Source of the DNA: Haloarculaceae archaeon
GTDB taxonomy: Archaea > Halobacteriota > Halobacteria > Halobacteriales > Haloarculaceae
Assembly (NCBI GenBank): GCA_018609945.1
Contig: JAHENO010000170.1
Location: forward strand, 1-6,114
Length of the DNA: 6,114 bases
Direction: 5' to 3'
Part shown: in pieces, positions 1-5,879 of the stretch
How positions within the stretch are numbered: position 1 is the first letter of the stretch
How the letters are laid out: the number at the start of each line of letters is the position of its first letter
The notes under the pieces: generated by a model
The model's input: only the letters and a program-made list of their open reading frames with translations
Database searches by the model: none
What the model was told of the DNA's origin: nothing
Program-made: the position numbers and the translations under genes

Positions 1-1996
1 CCTGCTCGATGAGCGCGTCGATCCACTGGTTGCGCTCCTCGTCGTCCATCTCGCCGCTGGAGACCAGCGCCGAGAAGTTGATGTTGTGTTTCTTGTCCTC
101 CCAGAGCTTGCGTTCCAGCGCCCGCCGGAGGCGGTCGTTGTCCTGGGGTTCGAACGTCTCGCCCTCGCGGGCGCGCCGCGAGACCCAGTTCGCGACCTCC
201 TGGCGGAAGTCGTCCTTGCGGTCCTCGGGGAGATTGAGTTTCTCCTCGACCGACCGGAGGAACTGTTCGTCGGGTTCCTGCTCGCGGCCCGTGATCGTGT
301 CCTCGACGGTGTCGTCGTCGATGTAGGCCATGACGTGGTCCATGTACTTCTCGCCCTGGCGGCTGATCTCGTCGACGTCGTAGGCCAGCGCGTGGCGGAC
401 GTCCTCGATGGCCCGCTCCTTGTACTCCTCGCGGACGAGTTCGAGGTAGCGGTAGTAGGTCTCGAAGTCCTCCGCCGCGATCGAACCGTGGTTCTCGAGG
501 TTCCCCTCGAGGTGGTTGAACGTCGTCAGCGGCGAGAGGAACTGCCGGCTGCGGTGCATCGAATCCATGATCGCCTCGGCGATCTCGTCGCCGATGAACC
601 GCGGCGAGACGCCGCCCATCCCCTCGCCGATGTCGGCCTTCTCGTCGGCCTCGTCGCGGAGTTTCCTGACGTCGATGTCCTCGGCCTCGTCGATCTCGCC
701 GTTGTAGGCCTTGGCTTTCTGCACCAGGTCGATCTTTCCCGTGTCTGGCTCCTCGATGCGGGTCAACACGCCGAAGAGACCGGCCATCTCCAGGGTGTGG
801 GGTTCGACCTGGATGTCCGGGAGGTCGGCGTTGCGGAGCATCTTCCGGTAGATCTGGGCCTCCTGCTCGTACTCCAGGACGTAGGGGAAGTCGATGCGCT
901 TGGTGCGGTCGTTGAACGCCTCCATCTTCTCGTCGCCCTTCTTGTCGCGGTACTCGGGCATGTTCGTCCGGCCGACGATCACCTGGTCGATGTCGATCCG
1001 TGGGTTGTTCTTGGGCTTGATCGTCTGCTCCTGGGTGGCGTGCAGGAAGTCGTAGAGGAACTCCCGCTGGAGTTTCAGCAACTCCTCGCCAGAGAAGATG
1101 CCGCGGTTGGCGTTACAGAACGCGCCCGCGTAGTCGAAGGCCCGGGGATCGCTCTCACCGTAGACGGCGATTTTCGAGTAGTTGACGTCGCCGGTGAGTT
1201 CGGTCTCGTCCTGGTTTTTCTTGTCCTTTGGCTCGAACGTCTCGATAGCCTGCCGGCGGTTCTCGTCGGCGACGAACCGCACCACCTCGATGTGGTTCGA
1301 GAGAACGGCCTCGAGGTCGTCGTCGTAGTGCGCAAGCAGCCGGTCCATGTAGAACTCCGAGGCGGGATCCAGCGCCTGCTCGTTGCGGATGGTGTAGGGC
1401 GCCTCGAGGTTCTCGTTGATGTCCGCGATGATGGACTTGCGCTGTTCGAGCGGGACCAGCACGAGCGGGTCCTGGTTCATCGGGGACCGGACGACGTCGT
1501 CGGCGGGGTCCTGGTCGGGGATGACGTCACAGAGATTCGTCCACCTGAAGGTGTACATCCGGCCGGCCTCCCGGCGGGTGTAGTCCTCGTAGTAGCGCCG
1601 GACCTGGCGGTCGAAGTCCGACTTCCCGGAGCCGACGGGACCCAGAAGGAGTTTGATGCGCTTCTCGGGACCCAGGCCGCGCGCGCCGGACTTGACCTTG
1701 TTGACGAACTCGTGGATGGCCTCGTGGATCACCCGCCCGTAGAAGGTGTTCTCGCCGTCCTGCAGCGGGTCCTCGGCGGCGAGTTCGTACTCGACGACCC
1801 CCGCCTCCTCGTCGTACTCGGTGCCGTAGTAGTCGAACATGTCCGCGACCCGCTGGTGGGCGTTCCGGGCGATCTTCCGCGCGGCGTAGAGTTCGTCGAG
1901 ATCCCCGTCGCACGAGCGCGACGTGCGCAGGTCTCCCGGTCTCGTATCCTGGTATTCCGTGCTCAGCTCGGCTAGGGTCTCGTTCCGTTCTGTCAT
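1..1996 (-). CDS. prkA: PrkA-type AAA+ serine protein kinase (C-terminus cut by window edge)
   Basis: Reading the minus strand from the ATG at 1996 gives 665 codons without a stop, running off the left edge and ending in ALIEQ. Seen directly: a Walker A motif GPVGSGKS at residues 119-126; the PrkA signature ANRGIFSGEEL at about 296-306, followed by HATQEQTIK at about 319-327; GRTNMPEY at 342-349; and FNDRTKRIDFPY at about 361-372, with R364 placed like an AAA+ arginine finger. An N-terminal AAA+ domain followed by a PrkA C-terminal domain is the family architecture (Pfam PrkA AAA and PrkA C-terminal). Members are about 630-690 residues, so only a short tail is missing. Known of the family: E. 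coli YeaG and B. subtilis PrkA act in starvation or sporulation; kinase activity is reported, and an ATP-dependent protease role has been proposed for the Bacillus protein. Haloarchaea usually carry two prkA copies followed by yeaH and spoVR homologues. Lying just after the control region, this is probably the first copy. It acts in the cytoplasm. No Shine-Dalgarno is visible before the ATG. Confidence 0.95.
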   Translation of the reverse strand, partial: MTERNETLAELSTEYQDTRPGDLRTSRSCDGDLDELYAARKIARNAHQRVADMFDYYGTEYDEEAGVVEYELAAEDPLQDGENTFYGRVIHEAIHEFVNKVKSGARGLGPEKRIKLLLGPVGSGKSDFDRQVRRYYEDYTRREAGRMYTFRWTNLCDVIPDQDPADDVVRSPMNQDPLVLVPLEQRKSIIADINENLEAPYTIRNEQALDPASEFYMDRLLAHYDDDLEAVLSNHIEVVRFVADENRRQAIETFEPKDKKNQDETELTGDVNYSKIAVYGESDPRAFDYAGAFCNANRGIFSGEELLKLQREFLYDFLHATQEQTIKPKNNPRIDIDQVIVGRTNMPEYRDKKGDEKMEAFNDRTKRIDFPYVLEYEQEAQIYRKMLRNADLPDIQVEPHTLEMAGLFGVLTRIEEPDTGKIDLVQKAKAYNGEIDEAEDIDVRKLRDEADEKADIGEGMGGVSPRFIGDEIAEAIMDSMHRSRQFLSPLTTFNHLEGNLENHGSIAAEDFETYYRYLELVREEYKERAIEDVRHALAYDVDEISRQGEKYMDHVMAYIDDDTVEDTITGREQEPDEQFLRSVEEKLNLPEDRKDDFRQEVANWVSRRAREGETFEPQDNDRLRRALERKLWEDKKHNINFSALVSSGEMDDEERNQWIDALIEQ

Positions 1997-2049
1997 GCTA
2001 TCACAGGGTCGAGTCTGTCTGGTCGGTGACGACCGCACCCCGGGAGGGG

Positions 2050-2077
2050 CCGTGCGCGTGCTCCGTGCGTCCGTGCG
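2050..2077. repeat. Three short direct repeats CCGTGCG in the prkA leader
   Basis: CCGTGCG occurs at 2050-2056, 2063-2069 and 2071-2077. The last two are part of a perfect tandem 8-bp repeat TCCGTGCG (2062-2077). They lie 54-81 bp upstream of the prkA ATG, inside the probable leader. They could be binding sites for a regulator or an RNA-binding protein, or chance in a GC-rich spacer. Confidence 0.45.
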
Positions 2078-2090
2078 AAACGCGCCCAGT

Positions 2091-2105
2091 GGCCCGTATC
2101 GGGCC
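2091..2105. other. Short perfect hairpin in the prkA leader
   Basis: GGCCCG-TAT-CGGGCC is a perfect 6-bp all-G/C stem with a 3-nt loop, about 95 nt upstream of the prkA start. There is no T-run on either side, so it is not a classic terminator. If prkA is transcribed from the upstream AT-rich box, this hairpin would form in its 5' untranslated RNA. Confidence 0.45.
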
Positions 2106-2168
2106 TGAAATGCTCGGACGTGTCATGTGTCGACATGCCATTCCCGGCGGCGACTCGTACCGGTCGTC

Positions 2169-2182
2169 AACAGGTAACTGTT
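2169..2182. promoter_or_regulatory. Dyad at the inferred prkA transcription start
   Basis: AACAG-GTAA-CTGTT is a 5-bp inverted repeat around a 4-bp centre. It lies 20-30 bp on the prkA side of the TATA-like box at 2202-2214, which is where transcription should begin. A repressor bound here would block initiation. The operator role is inference from position; the arms are short. Confidence 0.35.
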
Positions 2183-2201
2183 AGCGGGGCCGTCACCGAT
2201 A

Positions 2202-2214
2202 CTATTTATTATAT
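2202..2214 (-). promoter_or_regulatory. Probable TATA box for prkA
   Basis: On the minus strand this reads TATAATAAATA within CTCATATAATAAATAGT, the best TATA-like sequence upstream of prkA. The expected start point is near 2183, giving a leader of roughly 185 nt. No A/T-rich box sits about 27 bp before the prkA ATG (around 2023 is GC-rich), so a leaderless prkA mRNA is unlikely. The same block might also act on the plus strand. Confidence 0.5.
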
Positions 2215-2344
2215 GAGTATTGGGAACATAAAAACATTGCTCCGTTCGGGGACGTAGCCGCCGTTTACTGGACCCACAGCACCCACAAAAATGGGGCACA
2301 GCGTTGGGAAGGGTTGAGCGGCGGAAAAGTGGCCGAACGTCCCG

Positions 2345-2353
2345 TTTATGTAA
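2345..2353 (+). promoter_or_regulatory. Probable TATA box for the DUF5820 gene
   Basis: TTTATGTAA is an A/T-rich box in GC-rich surroundings. It predicts a start near 2375 and a leader of about 30 nt before the ATG at 2405. An in-frame ATG inside it (2348) is followed at once by TAA, so the coding region cannot begin there. Confidence 0.5.
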
Positions 2354-2404
2354 GTAGGGGGCCTGAGTTTCTCAATCCGCGCCCCGGCGGGGACCGCGAG
2401 ACTG

Positions 2405-2827
2405 ATGGGGCACCCGCCCGAACTGGCTCCCGTGCCACTGGAGGACCTCCCGTCGGGCTGGCGCGTCTGGAGCGAGGAATCCACGAAAATCGTCCTCGCG
2501 TACCGGCCGGACGTGTTCAACACCGCGGACTTCCCGCCGCCCTGTCTGCCGACCATCTACGTGACCAAGGGCCGGCGCACCCGCCGTCCCGGCCGGAACG
2601 ACCCCGATCCCGAGGATCCCTGGTACGTGACACTCTTCCTGGAACCGGAGGTCGAGCGGCCCACCGAGGAGTACGACACACGAACCGGGGCGACGGCGGG
2701 GGCGACCGACCTCGCCCGACAGTTCGCCGACGGCGCCATCGACTACCGCGGCCTCTACCAGGTGCCGCGACCCGAGTACTTCGAGCAACTGGACGAACTG
2801 ACCGGGCGGGATCCGAGCGAACCCTGA
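2405..2827 (+). CDS. Conserved haloarchaeal protein of unknown function, DUF5820-like
   Basis: This is a 140-residue acidic, soluble protein with no signal peptide or membrane helix. The start is forced: an in-frame TAA lies at 2351-2353, and no ATG, GTG or TTG falls between it and 2405. Recognisable blocks are LPSGWRVWSEES (residues 15-26), VLAYRPDVF (30-38), a proline-rich CLPTIYVTKGRRTRRPG (47-63), DPWYVTLFLEPE (71-82) and a C-terminal YRGLYQVPRPEYFEQLDEL (114-132). From memory this pattern matches the haloarchaeal family DUF5820, whose function is unknown; I could not check this by search. The Arg/Lys cluster at 55-64 stands out in an otherwise acidic protein and might contact nucleic acid or a phosphate group (inference). 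There is a single Cys (C47) and no known catalytic motif. The UPF0179 gene follows 49 bp downstream on the same strand. Confidence 0.85.
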   Translation: MGHPPELAPVPLEDLPSGWRVWSEESTKIVLAYRPDVFNTADFPPPCLPTIYVTKGRRTRRPGRNDPDPEDPWYVTLFLEPEVERPTEEYDTRTGATAGATDLARQFADGAIDYRGLYQVPRPEYFEQLDELTGRDPSEP

Positions 2828-2845
2828 CGGCGGCCGGCCCGTCAG
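2824..2845. other. Inverted repeat across the DUF5820 stop codon, next to the UPF0179 promoter
   Basis: CTGACGG (2824-2830) and CCGTCAG (2839-2845) form a perfect 7-bp inverted repeat around the 8-nt centre CGGCCGGC. The left arm includes the TGA stop (2825-2827). The right arm ends two bases before the TATA-like TTAAT. It could be an RNA hairpin at the end of the first mRNA or a protein-binding dyad beside the second promoter. No T-tract follows. Confidence 0.5.
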
Positions 2846-2846
2846 C

Positions 2847-2852
2847 GTTAAT
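2847..2852 (+). promoter_or_regulatory. TATA-like box for the UPF0179 gene (leaderless start)
   Basis: GTTAAT is centred about 27 bp upstream of the ATG at 2877, the spacing seen for leaderless haloarchaeal transcripts that start at the initiation codon. No Shine-Dalgarno precedes the ATG, which fits. UPF0179 therefore probably has its own promoter even if DUF5820 transcripts read through. Confidence 0.55.
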
Positions 2853-2876
2853 CCGTGTCGGGCACAAGGGCCGACG

Positions 2877-3329
2877 ATGGCTACGGTCACGCTCATCGGG
2901 ACCCGGCTGGCGTCGGAAGGCACCGAGTTCGTCTACCAGGGGGAATCGAGCGCCTGTGAGGGGTGTCCCTACCGCGACCAGTGTCTCAATCTCACCGCCG
3001 GCCGGCGGTACGAAGTGGTGGCCGTCCGCGAGAACGCGAACACGCTCGAGTGTGCGGTCCACGACACGGGCGTGAAAGCCGTCGAGGTGGAGCCGGTCCC
3101 GGTCAGGGCGAACGTGGCCGACGCGAGTGCCTTCGCCGGCAGCAAAGCCTCCCTCGAGGGGCCCTGTCCCCACACGGACTGTCCCAGCCACGAATACTGC
3201 GAGCCGCTGGGGCTCGACTTCGACGACGAATACCGCGTCGAGGAGATCCTCGGGGAGCCGCCACACGAGTACTGCATGCTCGACCGCGATTTGACGCTGG
3301 TGGAGTTCGCACCGCCCGACGACGCCTAG
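2877..3329 (+). CDS. UPF0179 family cysteine-rich protein
   Basis: This 150-residue acidic, soluble protein matches the archaeal UPF0179 family in length and cysteine pattern; its function is unknown. Eight cysteines are visible. An N-terminal cluster has C27, C30 and C36 (CEGCPYRDQC) plus C59. A C-terminal cluster has C97, C102 and C108 (CPHTDCPSHEYC) plus C133. Histidines H99, H105 and H130 lie close by. Eight cysteines are very many for a cytoplasmic haloarchaeal protein. Two four-ligand sites, for zinc or an iron-sulfur cluster, are the natural inference, with no proof here. There are no membrane segments. The ATG at 2877 is supported by the TATA-like box 27 bp upstream. The gene ends at TAG 3327-3329, 10 bp from the stop of the convergent phosphoesterase gene. 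Family call fairly sure; metal binding inferred. Confidence 0.9.
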   Translation: MATVTLIGTRLASEGTEFVYQGESSACEGCPYRDQCLNLTAGRRYEVVAVRENANTLECAVHDTGVKAVEVEPVPVRANVADASAFAGSKASLEGPCPHTDCPSHEYCEPLGLDFDDEYRVEEILGEPPHEYCMLDRDLTLVEFAPPDDA

Positions 3330-3339
3330 ACGGTGACTC

Positions 3340-4659
3340 TCACTCGCTCCCGGAGGGGCGCGATTCGACGACAGTCCGGTCGGGCAACTCCGGGTCGGGC
3401 TCGCGTCCGAGAGTGAGCAACCGCTCGGTGAGCGTCAGTTCCTCTGCGCTCGGGTTCGGTTTGTCCATCTCCTCGTACTCGACGGCGATCCCCTCGTCAG
3501 CCGAGGCGATGCGGACCACACACAGCTGGTAGGAGGGATAAAAGACCGGCGGCAGCCGCCCGGCCACCACGTCCCGTCGGTGCAGCCGTTTGAGCCAGGT
3601 ACCGGTGTTGACCAGCAGCCCGTCCCCGACGTCGCGGACCGTCGGACGGTGTGTGTGTCCATAACAGAAGATTGCCGTCTCGGGGTTCGTCGCGAAGACC
3701 TCGCTGGCCGCCTCCGCGTACGGTTCGTTCGGGTCCACAGTGAGGGGGGTCTCGAAGACGCCGAAGCGCTCGACGGTCTGTCTGACGTCCCGTATCAGTA
3801 TCACGAGCGGCACGCCGACCAGCAGGAGCAGTCCGGCTATGGCCACGTTGACCGTCAGGATGAGCCAGGCGGTCTCGCCCGCGCGGCCGAACTGGCCGAC
3901 GAAGGCCTCGACGGTTTCGACTGGCATCGAATACACGCCCGCCAGATCGAGGCCGGCGAAGATCGCCAGCAGCGCGCTAATGTTGAACAGGAACAGGAAC
4001 GGGACCGCCGCATACCGCAACGCGGGGTTCATCTCCCGGTAGAAGTACTTCGAGACCAGCCAGGAGGGGATCCGCTCGGTGGGCGTGACCGCCTGGACGT
4101 CCTTCAGCCAGTTGAACCGGCCGCGGCCCGAAAGCTGGCCCGCCCGACTGGTCACGCGCGTGTTGTAGAAGTACCCGAGCGGCGTCGCATGAGCGTTACC
4201 GAAATCCTCGATGCGGTTGTTCGGGTCCCGCTGGTGGCCGTGTTCGAAGTGGATCGTCCGGTCCCCGACCGGGCGGCTCATCGACTCGGCCTGCACGAGG
4301 TCGACGTTGTACGCCGCCAGGCGGTCGACGTACTCGTCGTAGGCGGCCAGTTCGTGGTCGTGGTTACCCGGGAGGAGCGTTATCGGGACCGACCGGCCGG
4401 TCGCGCGCAACTGCTCGAACAGCTCGGGGTACAGCTCGATCAGGGTATCGAGTTTCTCGGGGCCGTCGACGGTCGTGATCTCCCAGAGCCCGAAGGCGTC
4501 GCCGTTGATCACGAGTTCGGCGTTCTCGTCGGTGCTTTCGAGGCGTTCCAGGAAGTCGAGTAACTCCTCGATGAACTCGACGTGTCCCAGTTGCTCGTCG
4601 CCCCCGATGTGGAGGTCGCTGATGACGTAGTACACCGGATCGTCGCCGTCGTCTGCCAT
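3340..4659 (-). CDS. Calcineurin-like metallophosphoesterase with a two-helix membrane insertion
   Basis: This 439-residue protein carries the full set of metallophosphoesterase motifs: SDLHIGG with D15 and H17; NGDAFGLWE with D54; PGNHDHE with N99 and H100; FEHGHQRD with H140/H142; and CYGHTHRP with H335 and H337. All expected metal ligands are present, so it is probably an active dinuclear metal hydrolase. GDAFGLW resembles the GDxFDLW block of LpxH-type UDP-diacylglucosamine hydrolases. Between the fourth and fifth motifs lie two hydrophobic stretches, residues about 216-237 and 264-289, joined by a roughly 25-residue loop. Arginines flank their outer ends (R208, R215; R290, R293, R298). 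By the positive-inside rule both ends face the cytoplasm, which would hold the catalytic domain on the inner membrane face. The substrate is unknown; archaea lack lipid A, so a different phosphorylated lipid or head group is only a guess. The start is supported by a TATA box at -27. It is convergent with UPF0179 and lies 54 bp downstream of the AI-2E gene. Confidence 0.9.
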   Translation of the reverse strand: MADDGDDPVYYVISDLHIGGDEQLGHVEFIEELLDFLERLESTDENAELVINGDAFGLWEITTVDGPEKLDTLIELYPELFEQLRATGRSVPITLLPGNHDHELAAYDEYVDRLAAYNVDLVQAESMSRPVGDRTIHFEHGHQRDPNNRIEDFGNAHATPLGYFYNTRVTSRAGQLSGRGRFNWLKDVQAVTPTERIPSWLVSKYFYREMNPALRYAAVPFLFLFNISALLAIFAGLDLAGVYSMPVETVEAFVGQFGRAGETAWLILTVNVAIAGLLLLVGVPLVILIRDVRQTVERFGVFETPLTVDPNEPYAEAASEVFATNPETAIFCYGHTHRPTVRDVGDGLLVNTGTWLKRLHRRDVVAGRLPPVFYPSYQLCVVRIASADEGIAVEYEEMDKPNPSAEELTLTERLLTLGREPDPELPDRTVVESRPSGSE

Positions 4660-4682
4660 TCACTCCGAGTCCGAACCCGGTG

Positions 4683-4688
4683 ATAATA
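4683..4688 (-). promoter_or_regulatory. TATA box for the phosphoesterase gene (leaderless start)
   Basis: On the minus strand CTCCTATTATCACC places TATTAT about 27 bp before the ATG at 4659, ideal for a transcript starting at the initiation codon. GGAG at 4666-4663 is only 3 nt from the ATG, too close to be a good ribosome site. CGGAGTG occurs on both sides of the box (minus-strand 4705-4699 and 4667-4661). Confidence 0.6.
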
Positions 4689-4713
4689 GGAGTTGTCCCA
4701 CTCCGCGGAACCC

Positions 4714-5724
4714 TCAGAGCCGGGTCTGCTCGGTCCGGGCGTCGGCCGAGAGCAGCGTCACGGATTCGACGAGCAACGCGACGAGCAACGGCCCGGCGAT
4801 AAAGCCGATCGGACCGAGGGTGAGGACGCCGCCGACAAAGCCGATAAAGTACAGGCTCACGGGGAGTTCGGCGGCCCAGCCGGCCAGTTTCGTCCGGATG
4901 ACGGCGTCCGGGAGAAAGCCAACGAGGACCAGTCCGAGCACGAGCACCGCGACGGCCCGGCCGGTCAGACCGGCGATGAAATCACCCGCCGCCAGGACGA
5001 CGACGATGATGCTGGGGCCCACGACGGGAACGAACTGGAGGACGCCGGCGGCGACGGCCAGCGCGACTGCCGAGCGGTAGCCCAGCACGGAGAACACGAC
5101 CAGTGCGATGGCGAACGTGCCGACGGCGGTCGCGGCCTGGAGCCCGTAGATTGCGTACAGCGTCGCCCGGGTCCGCTCGTGGAGGGCGCGGACGACGCCG
5201 TGGTAGGCTCCCGGCACGAACCGGTCGGCTGCGTCACGCGCGGCGTCGGGCCGGAAGAGCAGACCGTAGACCAGGAGGGCGAACACGACGAGTTTCAGTG
5301 TCAGGACGGGAATCGCACGCGCAGTCTCCACCGCGATAGTGCGGAGGGTGGTCTCGGCCGACGCGATGACCGGCGCGGTGTCGACGACGTACTCGAACTC
5401 GCCGGCAGCGAGCGTGACGGAGTCGGGAATCCGTCCGAGCACGTCGAACAGTTCGGTCCGCCGGCGGTAGAGGACGAACCCGACCGGCAGGACCGCGGCG
5501 ACGACTGCGAGCAGGGCGCCGCCAGCCACGGTGGCCACCGCGACCCGCCGGGGCAGTCCGAACGCGACCAGTCGCTCCCGGAGCGGATACAGAACGTACG
5601 CGACGGTGATGGCGAAAAACACCGTCCCGAGGACGCTCGCCAGTGCGCCCGCTGTGACCAGCGCGAGCACGAGCGTGAGCACGGCGAGCACGAGCGAGTG
5701 GTTCGACGAGCGGCCGACAGGCAT
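4714..5724 (-). CDS. AI-2E (TqsA/PerM) family membrane transporter
   Basis: This 336-residue, very hydrophobic protein has the layout of the AI-2E/UPF0118 family. Two N-terminal helices (about 11-46) end in a YPLRER block, and a third helix spans about 61-85. A soluble middle section (about 87-137) precedes a helix at about 138-157 and an amphipathic stretch (160-190). A C-terminal set of helices follows (about 193-325). Diagnostic motifs are LQFVPVVGPSI (229-239), PDAVIRTKLAG (272-282) and GFVGGVLTLGPIGFIAGPLL (295-314). The length is normal (330-370). Known of the family: E. coli TqsA affects autoinducer-2 export, and some members from halophilic bacteria act as Na+(Li+)/H+ antiporters. The substrate here cannot be told from sequence; ion exchange is at least as plausible as signal export in a haloarchaeon. 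No clear TATA at -27 and no Shine-Dalgarno are seen before the ATG at 5724, so the start rests on the hydrophobic N-terminus. The phosphoesterase gene follows 54 bp downstream and may be partly co-transcribed. Confidence 0.9.
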   Translation of the reverse strand: MPVGRSSNHSLVLAVLTLVLALVTAGALASVLGTVFFAITVAYVLYPLRERLVAFGLPRRVAVATVAGGALLAVVAAVLPVGFVLYRRRTELFDVLGRIPDSVTLAAGEFEYVVDTAPVIASAETTLRTIAVETARAIPVLTLKLVVFALLVYGLLFRPDAARDAADRFVPGAYHGVVRALHERTRATLYAIYGLQAATAVGTFAIALVVFSVLGYRSAVALAVAAGVLQFVPVVGPSIIVVVLAAGDFIAGLTGRAVAVLVLGLVLVGFLPDAVIRTKLAGWAAELPVSLYFIGFVGGVLTLGPIGFIAGPLLVALLVESVTLLSADARTEQTRL

Positions 5725-5844
5725 CAGTGTTAGTTCTCGTAGTCACACCGCCAGGGTTTGTGTCTTGCGTCCGACTACAGTGATCGTCGTAGCCGACCGA
5801 CGACCGGACGACCTCTGGCCGGTCAGGGGGTCGCAATGCTCACC

Positions 5845-5873
5845 GGAGACATCCACGACGTGGGCGAGTCTCC
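5845..5873. other. Interrupted dyad between the small edge gene and the AI-2E gene
   Basis: GGAGAC (5845-5850) and GTCTCC (5868-5873) pair as outer arms; inside them CCAC-GAC-GTGG (5853-5863) forms a second small stem. The element begins 7 bp past the stop codon of the minus-strand gene ending at 5880 and ends about 120 bp before the AI-2E start. It may fold as a 3' RNA hairpin or be a protein-binding site. There is no T-tract. The rest of 5725-5879 shows nothing I recognise. Confidence 0.35.
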
Positions 5874-5879
5874 CGACAG

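Larger units (their letters stand above)
1997..2404. other. Divergent intergenic control region between prkA and the DUF5820 gene
   Basis: This 408-bp stretch separates the divergent starts of prkA (minus) and the DUF5820 gene (plus). Its left half (1997-2160) is GC-rich and looks like a prkA leader. It contains three CCGTGCG copies and a GGCCCG/CGGGCC hairpin. The middle (2195-2240) is the most AT-rich part of the window and carries TATA-like sequence readable in both directions. The right half (2240-2404) holds the proximal promoter of the plus-strand gene and otherwise no structure I recognise. I found no tRNA, no convincing protein gene and no intrinsic terminator with a T-tract. A 46-codon minus-strand frame (2141 to 2001) exists but looks non-coding by composition. 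Confidence 0.7.

Noticed and set aside
86..1975. A 629-codon plus-strand open frame opposite prkA
   Set aside because: It is the antisense shadow of prkA: G/C-rich third positions remove stops on the other strand. The translation is a low-complexity Val/Leu/Asp/Arg series without domain motifs, while the minus strand shows Walker A and PrkA signatures.
1923..2108. A 61-codon plus-strand frame over the prkA start
   Set aside because: It overlaps the prkA N-terminus in antisense, is Arg/Ser-rich, and has no promoter box at the expected distance.
2128..2135. Palindrome TGTCGACA in the prkA leader
   Set aside because: Eight bases only, with the symmetry not extending outward; palindromes this short are expected by chance.
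2291..2413. A 9-bp direct repeat ATGGGGCAC (2291 and 2405), in frame, suggesting a duplicated gene start
   Set aside because: The upstream copy meets a TGA after eight codons and the flanks differ, so chance is the simpler explanation.
2209..2556. A 115-codon minus-strand frame over the prkA/DUF5820 spacer
   Set aside because: It overlaps the conserved start of the DUF5820 gene in antisense, crosses the AT-rich promoter region, and lacks acidic haloarchaeal composition.
3580..4563. A 327-codon plus-strand frame opposite the phosphoesterase
   Set aside because: Its composition is Arg/Asp/Val-rich with no motif, while the minus strand encodes all metallophosphoesterase motifs.
4693..5733. A 346-codon plus-strand frame opposite the AI-2E gene
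   Set aside because: It is a very polar Asp/Glu/Gly/Arg/His series expected as the complement of a membrane protein gene; the minus strand has clear AI-2E motifs.
5786..5804. GTCGT/ACGAC inverted repeat upstream of the AI-2E gene
   Set aside because: A 5-bp stem with a 9-bp loop in DNA rich in CGTCG/CGACG words is not distinctive.
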